A DNA stretch of 64,000 nt. It comes from Mya arenaria. Its lineage: Eukaryota; Mollusca; Bivalvia; Myida; Myidae. Location of the stretch: assembly GCF_026914265.1 (NCBI RefSeq), contig NC_069135.1, positions 62,238,738-62,302,737 on the forward strand, read 5' to 3'. The position numbers and the translations under genes are program-made. The first letter of the stretch is position 1; the number at the start of each line of letters is the position of its first letter. Positions 23,733 through 35,068 of this stretch are shown one piece after another. The notes under the pieces were generated by a model. That model did not search any database. It was given only the letters and a program-made list of their open reading frames with translations, and was not told where the DNA came from.

Positions 23733-24881
23733 TTATTCCGCGGAGTGAGTGTCAATCTTTTGAGAACTTACTTTACTGACCTCTCGTGCTTCCTCAAGCT
23801 GTGAGGATTCCACCGTTACCTCGAGCAGTGTTATATCGACAGCTTCTTCGAGCTGTTGTGTATCTGCAGCTTCCTCGAACCGCTGCATTTCTACACTACG
23901 GAAACAACAATAACCAATACTCATCTTATTGTTAGAACGGCTAGGACACTCTAGCCTCCAATGACCGGCCTTCCCACAGTTGAAGCACAACCCAGGCTTC
24001 GTTGGTGTTGCTGAAGGTATGCTCGCAGGTTGAGCCCTTTGAACTGCTCTTCCGGACCTTGTTGAAAGGAATGAAAACGCCCATGTGTCTTACGACCCCT
24101 CTCTGTCTTAAACTTCCGGGCCGCGCAAGATTCGGCTTCCATGATCCTCTTTTCGTCCCATGAATCCTCTGCCAACGGATTAGATTCGTACTCATGAACT
24201 ACGCGCCAACCAAACTCGCTCGAATCAGCTAACATCACCAATTTTTGACTGTGTGATAACATTTCCATGGCTGAAGAAAATAAACATGTGTGTACTTTCT
24301 TTATCTGTTCCAAAGTTAATGCGCCTATTAGATTATACGATAATAAAACTATAATCCTTATTAAACACATGTCCTGTAATTTCTGTTTCAATTATAAATA
24401 AACACTTCATGAATATTACTAAATGTACGTTTAATGTCTTACTTTGTATTCGTATTTTACACAATCCTAAACCACTCACTGCTATGTACTTACTACTATA
24501 ACGTATCAAGCTGTTTAGCTCATGATTTCCACGAGTATTTTGAGCATGTTATTAGATCGTTTAACTGTAAACCTAAAATTCAAAATATCGGTAAAGAGAT
24601 ATAATACCTTCTTTGATGAACGTTTTTGACTCTATCTGATCCTCTGTGTTAACTGCGTTTTCTAGCGTCATTAAACCCTTTCCATTAACCTTATATTGCT
24701 CCTCGTTTGATTTGCGTTTGAACTTTGGAGTTTCCGTAGAAATTATCATACTGATTTTCGACAATTCTTGTGAATGAGAAGTGGTACTTAGCTTAAACAT
24801 GTTCCCTATCTGCTCTAGCATATCGTTCTTATACTGTGTCTGCCTGGCTTCTATCAAGTCATTTACCTCAGAGCCGTCCAT
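23733..24881 (-). pseudogene. DIRS gag with CCHC zinc knuckle, frame-broken
   Basis: An N-terminal segment starts at ATG 24881 (MDGSEVNDLIEARQTQYKND) and contains FKRKSNEEQYKVN, a conserved-looking gag block. A middle segment lies at 24391-23951. A C-terminal segment has the zinc knuckle CFNCGKAGHWRLEC (Cx2Cx4Hx4C, about 23990-23940). Three different frames are used with an interruption at 24392-24572, so no full-length product is possible. Confidence 0.75.
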
Positions 24882-24919
24882 TGTACGTAAAATACTTTCT
24901 ACGAAAACAAAACAACGAC

Positions 24920-25101
24920 TTCAAGTTTGATGTTGCCCGAACAGCAGTCTCGGTAGAAATGACCAAAGCTCACATTACCCGCCTAACTACGTCATTTCCC
25001 GCGCTTTATAGCGCCACCTACAAAACTGACCAAGACAGTTGTTGACAGGCTATTTTGAGACAATTGTTCTCCGCTATACGGTGTAACGCTGATAACTATA
25101 T
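24920..25101 (-). repeat. Split direct repeat A1 (5' end of DIRS element)
   Basis: 182 bp, partner of 19727-19908. It precedes the gag start by 39 bp on the minus strand, so it likely holds the promoter. Confidence 0.85.
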
Positions 25102-25231
25102 TACACGATCTTGTCTTTCCCAAATACGAATTCATTTTTTCCGAGTAATCGAGTACCCGAGTACTCGAACGAAAGAGTGGCCGAGTACTCGAGTACCAAT
25201 TTTACTACTCGTTGCCAACCCTAGTAACTAT

Positions 25232-26362
25232 AAATACCTTAAAACTTTATCATCCGAAACACCTGAAAGATGTGTTTTGATTGCATTAACTTTGGCAATT
25301 GCTGAATAGTACCAAAGTAACGCATTTATAATGTATAAATGGCCATGATACTCTGATTAATGCATAAGTGTATTGCTTAAACTATTATGATAGTCTGAGT
25401 AGTGCATGTATATTGTTAAACTCTTATGATTATCTGATGAGTGCATGTATACTGTGTGTACGTTTATGATAATCTGAGTAGTACATGTATGTTGTATATT
25501 AAGCGATTTTGAGAACATATTTAGTACATAAGAATTGTATGAACTCTTGAGATAATCAGAAAATTGCGAATTAAGTGCTATATTATCACATAATGTTGAA
25601 TTCACGCCCTCACAGTCCTCGGGGAATCAAAAATATAAAAAAGAAAATGAAATTCAGCACTTCTTATGACTGTAAATTGTTCATGAATCTATACTTTGGA
25701 CATTGACCTTGCTACATGCAGTCTTCTCAATGTAGGACAAATGAATGTTTTTAAAATCCTACCATGAATCAGAAAGATATGGACCGGACCAAAACGGGAT
25801 AGACCGACAGAAAACACATAGTTCAGAAGGTTGCTCTGACTTTAACATAGAAGGTTTAACGTTGTTTATCGCGACTAGGTCAATGAGTTTTCAGCAAATA
25901 TGAAATCGATGTGTTTAAAGTTGCTTTATATTGGGTTATACAGTGTATCAACCATACAATCTTTATGCTGGCTGAGTGAAATATTCAACACGGAAGTAAA
26001 ATACCATACCTCCAATTTCAGAAATTTAAATAAATTTACTGAAAATTGTTTTCGATAGGATGGTTTATACACAAGTTAATCAAATAGCGGAATATTGGAC
26101 AAGATCCTTTCGGTTACATGCCTTTATCTATGTTTTATGAAATAATATTAACCATAACTGCTGATAACCTGATACAAGATTGTATACGTTATCATTTTCA
26201 AGATTGTGCTGAACTTTATGCATGGACAATTCACCAAAAATTAAACAGAACATTTGCAAGCGTTTAAATTTTATATGGGATGACAATAAAAACGCTTCCT
26301 AAGTGTGGAATTAACGTTCATACGACAGGCCAACGTTATAGTTTATGCCTGGCTAGATTAAC
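25232..26362. promoter_or_regulatory. Upstream region of the intact B-box/NHL gene
   Basis: Continuation of the duplicated upstream block after the hAT insertion. It carries four or five 40-bp minisatellite units (about 25330-25510). The final 150 bases are conserved with those before copies 5 and 6 (phrases 'caacgtt.tagtttat' and 'ctggctagatt.aac'), which suggests the 5' untranslated region. No TATA box or splice donor can be placed with confidence. Two nested transposons lie only 1.1 kb upstream of the start codon. Confidence 0.45.
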
Positions 26363-27967
26363 ATGGCAACCGCGGATGTCTTAGATGATTATTTACCAAA
26401 GAAGGACGACGGCCTACATTGTGAACCATGCTTAAGTGATGGACAAACACGGAATTCTAAAGGATTTTGCATTGAGTGCAATGAATATCTGTGTCATTTA
26501 TGTCTAGATGCGCACAGGAAACTACGTGTGTTGAAAAGCCATCATGTTAAAAGAGGAGAGGACATTCCAAAAAAGAAGCCAAATAAACAAGCTCCGTATC
26601 CCGCTGATAGCAACTGTCATGTACACACTGACAGTAAAATAACATCGTTCTGTAAATCACATCAGCAATTATGTTGTGACCAGTGTGTGATTCTTGGGCA
26701 TAAAGTTTGCACTGATGTTAAGGCCATCGCAGATTATTCCCAAGAATTCGTAAACAGCGAAGACTATAAAACGGCTTTTCAGATGCTTAAGGGCTTACAA
26801 TCCGCATACACCGCGAAAAAGAAAGAGGCAAACATGAATCTTGAGGAAGTTGATCGTTATTACCACAAGGCAATGGAGACGTTTAAATCTGAACTTGACA
26901 AAATCAAGATATCAGATATAAGAACGTTGAAGGCGGTAGTCTCTACATATGACAGTGTTCTTGGTCAGCTTGGTTCCTGGCTCCAAAGTATCGACACGTA
27001 TAAAAACAACAATCAGGACAATGAACTCGCCATCTTGGTGTTGAGGTCAATAAGAGATGTGGATACGATCAAAGATAATATTCAAAGGTTATGTAGCGAC
27101 GACAGTATTGTCAGATATGGCTTCGTGCCAGATAAAACATCACTGCTTCGTCTAATCAAAGCACCCTTTCTTGTTCAGACGATTACTGTAAAGGATGAAA
27201 GTGACGAAAACACATGTCAAATCAGAGACATTGCGTTGTTACAAGATAACCTGGTCTTATTAGCGGACTACAACAATTTAAAACTAAAGATATTCGATAC
27301 TGGCACTTCTACTCTTGTTTCAAACGTCAAATTACAATTCAAACCATGGCAGATGTCAGTAACAGAGCACGGTGAAGTATACGTAGCTCTTAATGGCCAA
27401 CCTAAAATACTCCACCTGAAGTCTCCCGCAACAGACCTCACCGATTTCCGGGAGATAAACATAGACGGAAAATGTAACGCCGTAGAATGTTTCAACAAAA
27501 CCCTGAAAGTTCAGTGTGCGGCTCCTGCCAAAACTATAGAAGTAGATGGAGATGGAAGGCTCCTCAGGGTTATTAACAACGACTTAAGTAAGGAAACCAC
27601 CGAGAATGGAGAACCGTTTGTCACTAATCCACAATGTTCAACACAAGATCCAGGTACTGGGTCGATGTACATATCATGTAATGGCAAATTTTCAATAACA
27701 GAAATAACAAGTGATGGCAATGTAAAGTTATTTGTGAAGTCAGACAAGCTGGTTAATCCCTATGGTCTGTGTATGGGCACTGATGGTTCAATTATCGTGT
27801 GTAGCAACAATAAGAAGGACGTGGTTAGGGTCAAGAAAAACGGAGACATCCAGAGTGTTTTACCACAACCTCTGAACTTTTACCCTTTGGCAGTTGCACT
27901 TGATAAACGTACAGAGCGATTGTTTATCGGTGGAATTTGTGATAATCTTTTTGAGTTCCAAATCTAA
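26363..27967 (+). CDS. B-box/NHL-type beta-propeller protein, TRIM-like without RING (intact copy)
   Basis: Single-exon frame of 534 residues; the ATG has a good context (AACATGG). Residues 20-61 form an atypical first B-box (C20, C23, C36, C39, C44, C47, H60/H61). Residues 85-118 form a canonical second B-box (CHVH, then C97, H100, C105, C108, H113). Residues 125-245 are charged and heptad-like (coiled coil). From about 262 to 534 runs a propeller with NHL-like strands, e.g. YGLCMGTDGSIIVCSNN and VRVKKNGDIQSVL. A RING finger is absent, so direct E3 ligase activity is not expected; such proteins usually scaffold or bind RNA or protein through the propeller. Bivalves have many of these genes, some infection-responsive (family knowledge). 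It is the only undamaged one of six copies here, which favours function. Confidence 0.88.
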   Translation: MATADVLDDYLPKKDDGLHCEPCLSDGQTRNSKGFCIECNEYLCHLCLDAHRKLRVLKSHHVKRGEDIPKKKPNKQAPYPADSNCHVHTDSKITSFCKSHQQLCCDQCVILGHKVCTDVKAIADYSQEFVNSEDYKTAFQMLKGLQSAYTAKKKEANMNLEEVDRYYHKAMETFKSELDKIKISDIRTLKAVVSTYDSVLGQLGSWLQSIDTYKNNNQDNELAILVLRSIRDVDTIKDNIQRLCSDDSIVRYGFVPDKTSLLRLIKAPFLVQTITVKDESDENTCQIRDIALLQDNLVLLADYNNLKLKIFDTGTSTLVSNVKLQFKPWQMSVTEHGEVYVALNGQPKILHLKSPATDLTDFREINIDGKCNAVECFNKTLKVQCAAPAKTIEVDGDGRLLRVINNDLSKETTENGEPFVTNPQCSTQDPGTGSMYISCNGKFSITEITSDGNVKLFVKSDKLVNPYGLCMGTDGSIIVCSNNKKDVVRVKKNGDIQSVLPQPLNFYPLAVALDKRTERLFIGGICDNLFEFQI

Positions 27968-30224
27968 ATTTATCTAATCATTATACAAAAGAGTTTGTCA
28001 ACGGATTGATCCAAACCCCACAATAATGTTTTAATTCGATGAAAAGTTTGACGGTTGAACCAAGTATAGGAAGTCTAATATATACATGAACATCTCAATT
28101 AGTGCGTTTGTTGTAACTTTACATGACTTATTTTCATAGCAGACTGGCGTTTAGACTGGTGTACCTACATTACTCGGGAATAGTTGTTGAAAAATGAAAT
28201 GCATGGTACAAATGACAGAAGTACTACAGTGTTATTAATTTATATTACCATTTAGTGTAACAGTGTTTGTATTATTACGTAAACGTAGTGTGGAGTGTAG
28301 AGATAAACGTTTTAGTACGATGTACATTTTGTGTGCACTGTCATCTGTGAACAATGCTATGCACATTACCGTACACGTGCATTGTATCAATTAACATAGT
28401 AACATAGTTAGATCGTTAACGGTTTACATGTAACAATTGACAAGCTAAAAGTGATTCACTTTAGAAGGTCTTAATCCATACAGTAAAAGCTGTATGTAAA
28501 TGCATGTACAAATATGTACAACGTATCCGATGTATACAATTAATTAACTTGTCGTTTAAATGAGCCACTGACATGCATATCTAATTTTGATTCCTAGTGA
28601 CCCCATCTAATTTAGGTATCATGTTAAAGCGTTTTATATACTGATTACTATTATCTTAAATAAATCACCGAATATGCATTACATGACATTTGTTTTTATT
28701 TTTGATCTTAATTTCAACTGAAATCGGAGGTGAATTGACCAATATTTAATATTAGCGTGTTTGCAATATTTTCTATGCGTGTACTATACATATATATTCT
28801 TCCTTTACACATGAAAGCCAAAATCATATTGGGTCATCATTAATCAATTTTTAACAGTATGGTACATCTGATACCTTAATGAATTACACATAGGGTAAAA
28901 CACACATGTTCGTGTACATACATATACATGTAACGTTAGATATTAATATATTGTATTATAATTTGTATATACGAAATACTCTCAGCTTATGTGACTTATA
29001 GACCCATCAGGGTCAGGGCAACCTTTTATAAATATGTTGTTATGTTTTGTTTGAATTGCACATTTCACAATAATAAACAACTTACTTAGTTAGTACTACC
29101 TTACTTATTTACTAACTTACTCACACACGTACAAACTTCGTTACTTACACAAATGTATATATTTGATAGTTTTTTGTTTAGCGGGTACCCGATAAATACA
29201 GCAATACCATCTCATGTTTGGTACGTTTTCAATGTTTTATGCCAGCGCAATTACGTATTATTCAGCAATAAGAAACAATATATGAACATTCATGTTATTC
29301 CAGTAATAAAGGACGAGAGCAACACCAACGCTAGCATTTTTTTGAGTCGAAGAAGGGACATGTCTCAATAAACTTGTATTAAAGCCAGAGGTATGAGTTG
29401 CTATGGGAATAATATAAAAAAGACGTTGGCAACACTTCTACTATATTCGGTTTGCATATATTGATCTTGTGTTGAATTAAGGTCAATATGAATGTGTTTG
29501 CACAACGCCGATGACATCGCCCTAATTTATGGCCGATACAGCTTCGTGTAAGCTGTGCTATTGGTCTGCACGTTGTGAAGGCTACAACCAACTGTGTCCA
29601 GTGTTAGGACGGTTACATTTCTTGGTCTGATTTCTCTTACAATCTTCAACTCGCTAAAGCTGCGAATAGTATAAGCTGAGACCAATACACATCATACTCC
29701 CAGTTATGAGTAACAAGGTTATGCCTACTTCCACCATTGGAAGGATTGCGCCTTTTGATAAAACTAACCGAAAACATAATCGCAGTCTACTTCATTCCTG
29801 TAGATCTGTGCAATCGAGATTTAGTAATATTTTTAGCTTAATTGCGATAATGGTTTAAACCCGTTGTATTTAAGATATTTTGAGAAGTTCACCCTGGAAA
29901 GTTATGAATTAAGTGTCCAGTCTGTGTTTGAGATCTGTGCTATATATTGTTTCAAGCCAACTACTAAGATGTATTCTAGCATTAAACATATTTAAGGGTC
30001 AAATATGTTTGTTCTCAAGATTTGTGAAGTTTCTTCGTCTAAATGACCAACAATTTTATGCAAGCTTCCCAATATATTTCTGGCAAGTTTCATATCAGGG
30101 TCTGTGTTATTGCTTTGTGCAGTTTCCAAAATTCATAGACAAACTGTATTGACCAAATATATGTACACATTCGCACTAGAATTGTTCAGTTTAAATAAGT
30201 GTCTGATCAGTGTTAGAGATTTGT
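27968..30224. other. 3' flank of intact gene and convergent spacer
   Basis: No gene is seen. The stretch aligns with 268-2224 and contains AT-rich DNA. The B-box gene (+) and zinc-finger exon C (-) converge here, so both 3' untranslated regions should lie inside; no poly(A) signal can be assigned with confidence. Confidence 0.5.
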
Positions 30225-30680
30225 GCAGTTTCTGGGTCCACACAAAGCACATGAACAAACTGTGTACCACCTTCCCCCAGCGTGTCCACACTCATGGCAG
30301 CTGATACGAAAACTGAGTGGAGAGCATCATAACCCCCGCCTCCTATCCCCGTCCCCTCCTCAACAAGCAAGACCTGATCACCACCCCCAGAGGTGAGCAG
30401 CCCTCTCCCGAGGTGAGGTACACTGTATCCCCACCCTCAACCTGGACCGGGGTCCCTCCCAGTGCCCCTGAGTCATTTTCGTGCAACTGTCTATGCTCTG
30501 CCCATTCTGATTGGTCCTCGAACACAAAGTTACAGAAATCCCACACTAGGGGTTGGGCTACGGTTGTGTGAACAGTTAAGAAGTGGTTTTGAAGACTGGC
30601 AGGCTGTGTAAATGCATCTTCGCACAGGTCACAAGAGTATTCGGCCTTGATGTGCTTTGCTTTGTGTCTCTGGAGGGAAG
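30225..30680 (-). pseudogene. C2H2 zinc-finger terminal exon, copy C (acceptor destroyed)
   Basis: It lies directly downstream of exon 31096-31185. The two bases that should read AG on the minus strand are AT (bases 30681-30682), whereas copies A and B keep AG. Coding homology is clear (YSCDLCEDAFTQPASLQNH), but the second finger has lost a ligand (VWDFC in place of LCDIC) and the tail shifts frame near 30410. With acceptor and finger both damaged it should not serve as the last exon. Confidence 0.75.
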
Positions 30681-31095
30681 ATTAAGGATACAAAAAAGTT
30701 CAAAAAGTTATGGATAAACTCCCACAATACCTTTAAATGAACAGTTTTTATCTTTTTTTTCTGTTAAAAATAAGTATACGGTGTAGAAAAGTATTGATAA
30801 ATAGACGTTCTAAGTAACTTATCATCTCAATAAAACCCCCAGAACGCAGAAGCATTTCTATATTCCTTGTAACAATTGTATTTAACAGTCAGAGTTGCCC
30901 AACCTTGGTTTATGTTTAATAAATGTTTTTTTTTTTTATTTACGATATTAAGTAAGGAGTTTAAAACTAAGATACTGACAGCTGGAACCCTTCAACAAAT
31001 GTTGATATATGTTTAAATATTGTATTTGTACTTAACGATTTCTAAACCCGTTGCTAACACAATTTAGCAAAAGGCTGTTGCGTGAATGTTCTTAC

Positions 31096-31185
31096 CTCTG
31101 TTATAAAAGGTGTTGTCACAAGATCGACAGTGAAGTCGTTTTTGAGTGAGATGTCGCTTTTTGTGTTCATTGAGATTGGTTCGAG
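31096..31185 (-). CDS. C2H2 zinc-finger gene, internal exon c
   Basis: A 90-bp exon bounded by acceptor TTAACAG (at 31186-31187) and donor GTAAG (31095-31091). It encodes RTNLNEHKKRH, completing the finger begun in exon b, then LHCRSCDNTFYNR, the start of the next. Phase fits exactly at both sides: with exon b it gives the correct 12-residue Cys-His spacing, and with terminal exons A or B it again gives 12 residues before the His pair. Too short for an ORF scan; recognised by splice phase. Confidence 0.82.
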
Positions 31186-31389
31186 CTGTTAAGACAAATC
31201 AACATACTTAATTTAGTATATGCTTAGTATATGTTTTTCGGTGCTTTACAGATATTTATCAATGAAATACTATAACTCCGCGAGTCGGATGTATCGCATG
31301 ATAAATTATTTACTCTTGACATTATAGCTGTAAGATTGGCATTTTATACATTTATAGACATTGATGTTGCCATTTAACTTTTAAGTGTA

Positions 31390-32190
31390 GGTGGCATTTG
31401 AACTGAAGGTAACAGCGTTAAGCCGTACAAAAATTAACAACCAAACTTTACAATGGGCAAAAACTCTCAAATATGGAAGCAAGAGTTACGGTTCTTGTGC
31501 ACTGCACTTGCCCTCAATGAGATTTATCTACTTAAGTTTCGGGTTGATATCTCTTATAGTTTACAATAAATGCTCCTGACAAAATTAACAAAGGGCAATA
31601 ACTCTAAACATATAGATGCAAGAGTTACGGTTCTTGTGCACAGCACTTGCACTCAATGAGATCTATTTAGCTATGAACTTTCAAGTTGATACCTCTTATA
31701 TTCTTCAAGATATGCCCCGGACAAAACTTTAAGCATGAAAATTAAAAAAGTGCAATTACTCTAAAACTAAGAAAGCAAGAGTTACTGTTATTGTGCACTG
31801 CACTTGCCCTCAATGAGATATATATACAAATGAAGTTTCAAGTCGATAACTCTTATAATCGTCAAGATATGCCCCGGACAAAACTTTAAGCATGAAAATT
31901 AACAAAGGGCAATTACTCTAAAACTAAATAAGCAAGAGTTACTGTTATTGTGCACTGCACTTACCCTCTATGAGATCTATCTACATATGAAGTTTCAAGT
32001 TAATAACTCTTATATTCTACAAGAAATGCCCTGGACAAAACTTTAAGCATGAAAATTAACAAAGGGCAATTACTCCGATAATATGAAAGCAAGAGTAACA
32101 GTTCTTGTGTTCAGCACTTGCCCTCAATGAGATCTATCTACATATGAAATTTCAAGTTGATACCACCAATAGTTTAAGAGATATGCCCCG
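31390..32190. repeat. Tandem repeat, period 157 bp, about five units
   Basis: The phrase 'gcaagagttactgtt.ttgtg' starts at 31479, 31618, 31775, 31932 and 32089 (spacings 139, 157, 157, 157), each followed by 'cacttgccctcaatgagat' and 'gatatgccccggacaaaac'. The block closes with 'gacaagaccgccgccgcc'. It lies in an intron of the zinc-finger gene. No coding role. Confidence 0.9.
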
Positions 32191-32317
32191 GACAAGCGAA
32201 ATCGGGACAAGACCGCCGCCGCCGACAAAAGTAACCCCTATATGCTGTATGTTCAGGCGACACAAAATATGATATTCCACTGTTTCATTTTGGTATATTC
32301 CACTGTTTTCAAACTGA

Positions 32318-32627
32318 TGCACCAGTAAATTGTAACCATGCACCCAGGTCCGGGGAATAGCAGGGACTTTGACTTTCGGTCCAGCCAAGCCCGGGCAAAA
32401 TATCTGCCCTGCGGGGACGAACTGCTGGTGAAATCCCTCCCAAATGCCCCCGCACCCTAGGGTCTCTAGGTAAGGCCCATTCCCCGCTATATCTGGCGCG
32501 AATACAAAACCACCGCATTCTCCCTGCACTGCGGGGCTACCTGGAAAGTAAAAACACGGCCCATTTCCCCAGCTATCCCCGATATACCCCCTGACCTTGG
32601 GGGCCGTGGTTACAATTGACTGGTGCA
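32318..32627. mobile_element. Short inverted-repeat (MITE-like) element
   Basis: Left end TGCACCAGTAAATTGTAACC and right end (reverse strand) TGCACCAGTCAATTGTAACC form 20-bp inverted repeats with one mismatch around a GC-rich, CCCCGG-dense 310-bp body that contrasts with the AT-rich surroundings. No target duplication could be settled, so the superfamily is undetermined. Long minus-strand frames inside it are by-products of its base composition. Confidence 0.7.
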
Positions 32628-33290
32628 TTAAGCCCACTCTCAATACCAAATCAAACATCAGTGCGGTCAGGGTGATGTTACATTTTCACACAGTTTGGTG
32701 TGCTTTTCTAGAAATACACACACATTATTCTGTCATTTAATATCCTTAAAAAATGTTCGCTTCAGTGTAAGTAAATATTTCACTTTTGCCTGCACCACCC
32801 GTGAAATATAGCATTTGATAAACACTAGGAAATATATTGCGATCTTACACTGATACAAACAATAATCCTCTTTAAATTACACTTTATTATGCCTTTTAGT
32901 AAAATAACATGTTATTTTCACTACTGTTATTTTCACTGCAGTGAAAATATCAATTTGATATCTTTTCTGCTTTACTGATCTTATTTGTTAACATTTTTGT
33001 TTTTGTATTGCTTAATAAAAGAAATGTAGCGTTAACTGGACAGGCTTGAAATATTCTGAAATGACATCACAACTGGTGACACTTCATGCAACTAGACACA
33101 TTACAACATTAAATAAACTACCTGTTATCGAAACATCTTAAGTTAATGGAAATAATATTTATGATAATCACGATTTATTATTTTTTATTTATTAAGATAA
33201 AAATTAAGAAAGACATTTGGCTTCATGAAATGAGTTACTTAAGTTTGTTATGCTAATGAACTTTCAAGAAATCGGGGCCTGGTTACTTAC
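32628..33290. other. Intronic DNA, nothing recognised
   Basis: AT-rich intron between zinc-finger exons b and c, no repeat or coding signal seen. Confidence 0.5.
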
Positions 33291-33403
33291 ACCTGAATTC
33301 CTGGCCACATAGGTCACAAAAGTGGGGTTTGAGGCCAGCATTGATCAACATGTGTTCCTTTAGAGTCCCAAGCTGGGTGAAAGCCTGGTGACATTTGGAG
33401 CAG
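33291..33403 (-). CDS. C2H2 zinc-finger gene, internal exon b
   Basis: Acceptor TTTTCAG (33404-33410) and donor GTAAGT (33290-33285) bound a 113-bp exon. Joined to exon a it begins CSKCHQAFTQLGTLKEHM, a finger whose final His position falls at LINAG (the usual second His of HxxxH is replaced, giving a degenerate finger). It continues with a linker-like GLKPHFCDLCGQEFR, the start of the next finger finished in exon c. Intact frame. Confidence 0.85.
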
Positions 33404-35068
33404 CTGAAAAATAATAAATACATAATAACAAGGGCTGAACCACATATATACAAGCCAGTAACAACCAGATGCCAACCGTTTTAATAAGGCGCATAACTGA
33501 ATAAATACTTTTGCCAGAGATATAATACATTCTATAGAGGAGTACAATACCGTAGGCAAATTGTTGTTGTAAACATTAAGTACCATCTTTCATATGAATA
33601 TGTTTGCACGGTTTATAGTATTTGCCTACGTAAAATGAAAACATAACATGAACTACCGGGGGTATGTACATTGATGTCAGCAACAACTACAAAGTGGTTA
33701 TTACCTTTTTTACGAAACCAGACAAGGTAAAACATACACATTTATCTGGTTATATGAATTCAAACGGTTATACAAAGTAACAAACTTAAACAAGAGTTCT
33801 GCGTAGAAACAAAAAACACTTGTCAGTTGTTGTTTTTTTTTTGTTTTTTTTCAAAAATGGGGCATATTAATTATTACAGTTTGCTATTTGTATGAATATG
33901 CATATTGGCAAAAAGTGTACAAAGTTTCATATGAGTGTCTTAAATGCACTTTGAGGTATGGCAAAAGGTAAAGTTTTGTTCTTCTTTTTTAAAATAAAAC
34001 GCCAATGCGGCAACGCACCTATTTTGCCGTTTTGACGATGCAGTTTTGCAAACATAAGAATTGAGCTAGTGACCAAGTTTTTTAACCAAGAAGAATGTTG
34101 TATACTTTATTCTTCAGCAATAAGTCCATACAAATAACCTGATCAATTTTTATACAGATAAACAGAACCTTTCCCTTTTCCCTTTTGTATGAGGAAAAAT
34201 AAACATTCTATAAATACATCAGCTTTTCGTCAAAGAAAAGTCTCAGAGACCTATTTTTGATGCCAGATGACACTATCTATCATCTAAGATTTCATGCGCA
34301 CAAACATTTCTGATAAGTCAATTAAAATTTAAATTCAAATCTAGAACAGAAACAATGTTTCCAAACATTTTACCTAATGACTTTTTACCTAAGATGTCTC
34401 TCAAATTTACAATAGCCTTTTGAAGATACAATGCGTGATAAAAACTTTTGAAACTTATGACACTGGGGAAATATTTCCGAAGATTTGTCTTAGTGACATA
34501 GTTTTTTACCTGAGGTGACCCATATTTACAAATGTTCAAGACAACATGAAGACAAGTATTCTGACAAAGTTTCATAAAAATTGTTGGATAAAAACAAAGA
34601 TCTGACCTATTGGCGTAAACGTTCAAGGCATCATGTAGGTAAACAGTTGGATAAAAACCTTCCTAAGAGTTGACCTTATGACCTAGTTTTAGACCATATT
34701 CACAAATCTTCAAGAAAATAAGTAGAAAAGTCTTCTGACAAAGTTTCATAACAATTGGATAAACCTATTGACTATATGACATGGAATAAAAAATAAGCTT
34801 GAAATTGTTTACATTTAGCCGCCCGCCCGCTTCTCGCCATTATATAACCGGTAAACCCCTAATTTTTCTGCTGAAAAAGCTGGCTTAAAAGGGGAATAAT
34901 TCAACAATTATTAACGTCAGAGTTATGGGCCTTGCTATTCTTATAAATGTAACTCTTATTTGAGTTGTGGCCAACATAAGTGCGTTTTTGCACAAAGGCG
35001 ACAGTGGCAACAGCAAGGCTATCACAATACCTTGACAGATTTTCTTCAAAAATTGGCACTGAACTCAC
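33404..35068. other. Intron with degenerate tandem repeats
   Basis: Between 34080 and 34860 the phrase 'ctgacaaagtttcata.aaattg.tggataaa' recurs at about 170-190 bp spacing, a decayed tandem repeat common in appearance in this window. The remainder is featureless. Confidence 0.5.

Larger units (their letters stand above)
19152..25101 (-). mobile_element. DIRS-order (tyrosine-recombinase) retrotransposon with split direct repeats
   Basis: Read on the minus strand the layout is A1 (25101-24920), gag, RT, RNase H, recombinase, B1 (19964-19909), A2 (19908-19727), a 519-bp spacer, then B2 (19207-19152). A1/A2 are 182-bp direct repeats differing at roughly ten positions; B1/B2 are 56 bp and identical as read. 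The A-ORFs-B-A-B order is the split-direct-repeat signature of PAT/Ngaro-type elements; the RT resembles DIRS RT. The spacer between A2 and B2 is not expected and may be a later insertion. All ORFs are broken, so the copy is dead. Confidence 0.85.
18432..25223. mobile_element. hAT-type transposon carrying nested retroelements
   Basis: Terminal inverted repeats TAGGGATGGCAACGAGTA (left) and TAGGGTTGGCAACGAGTA (right, reverse strand) differ at one base. A perfect 8-bp target duplication gtaactat lies at 18424-18431 and 25224-25231. Sister units at 3483, 11484 and 50926 show the unoccupied site (gtaaatat followed by the same flank). Subterminal DNA on both sides is dense in GAGTACTCGAGTAC motifs (18450-18515 and 25138-25200), probable transposase-binding repeats. 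No hAT transposase is visible, so the element is non-autonomous or was gutted by insertion. Its 6.8 kb length is mostly the DIRS element at 19152-25101. Confidence 0.9.

Noticed and set aside
32152..32658. 168-codon minus-strand ORF
   Set aside because: Lies across a GC-rich inverted-repeat element; open frame follows from base composition.
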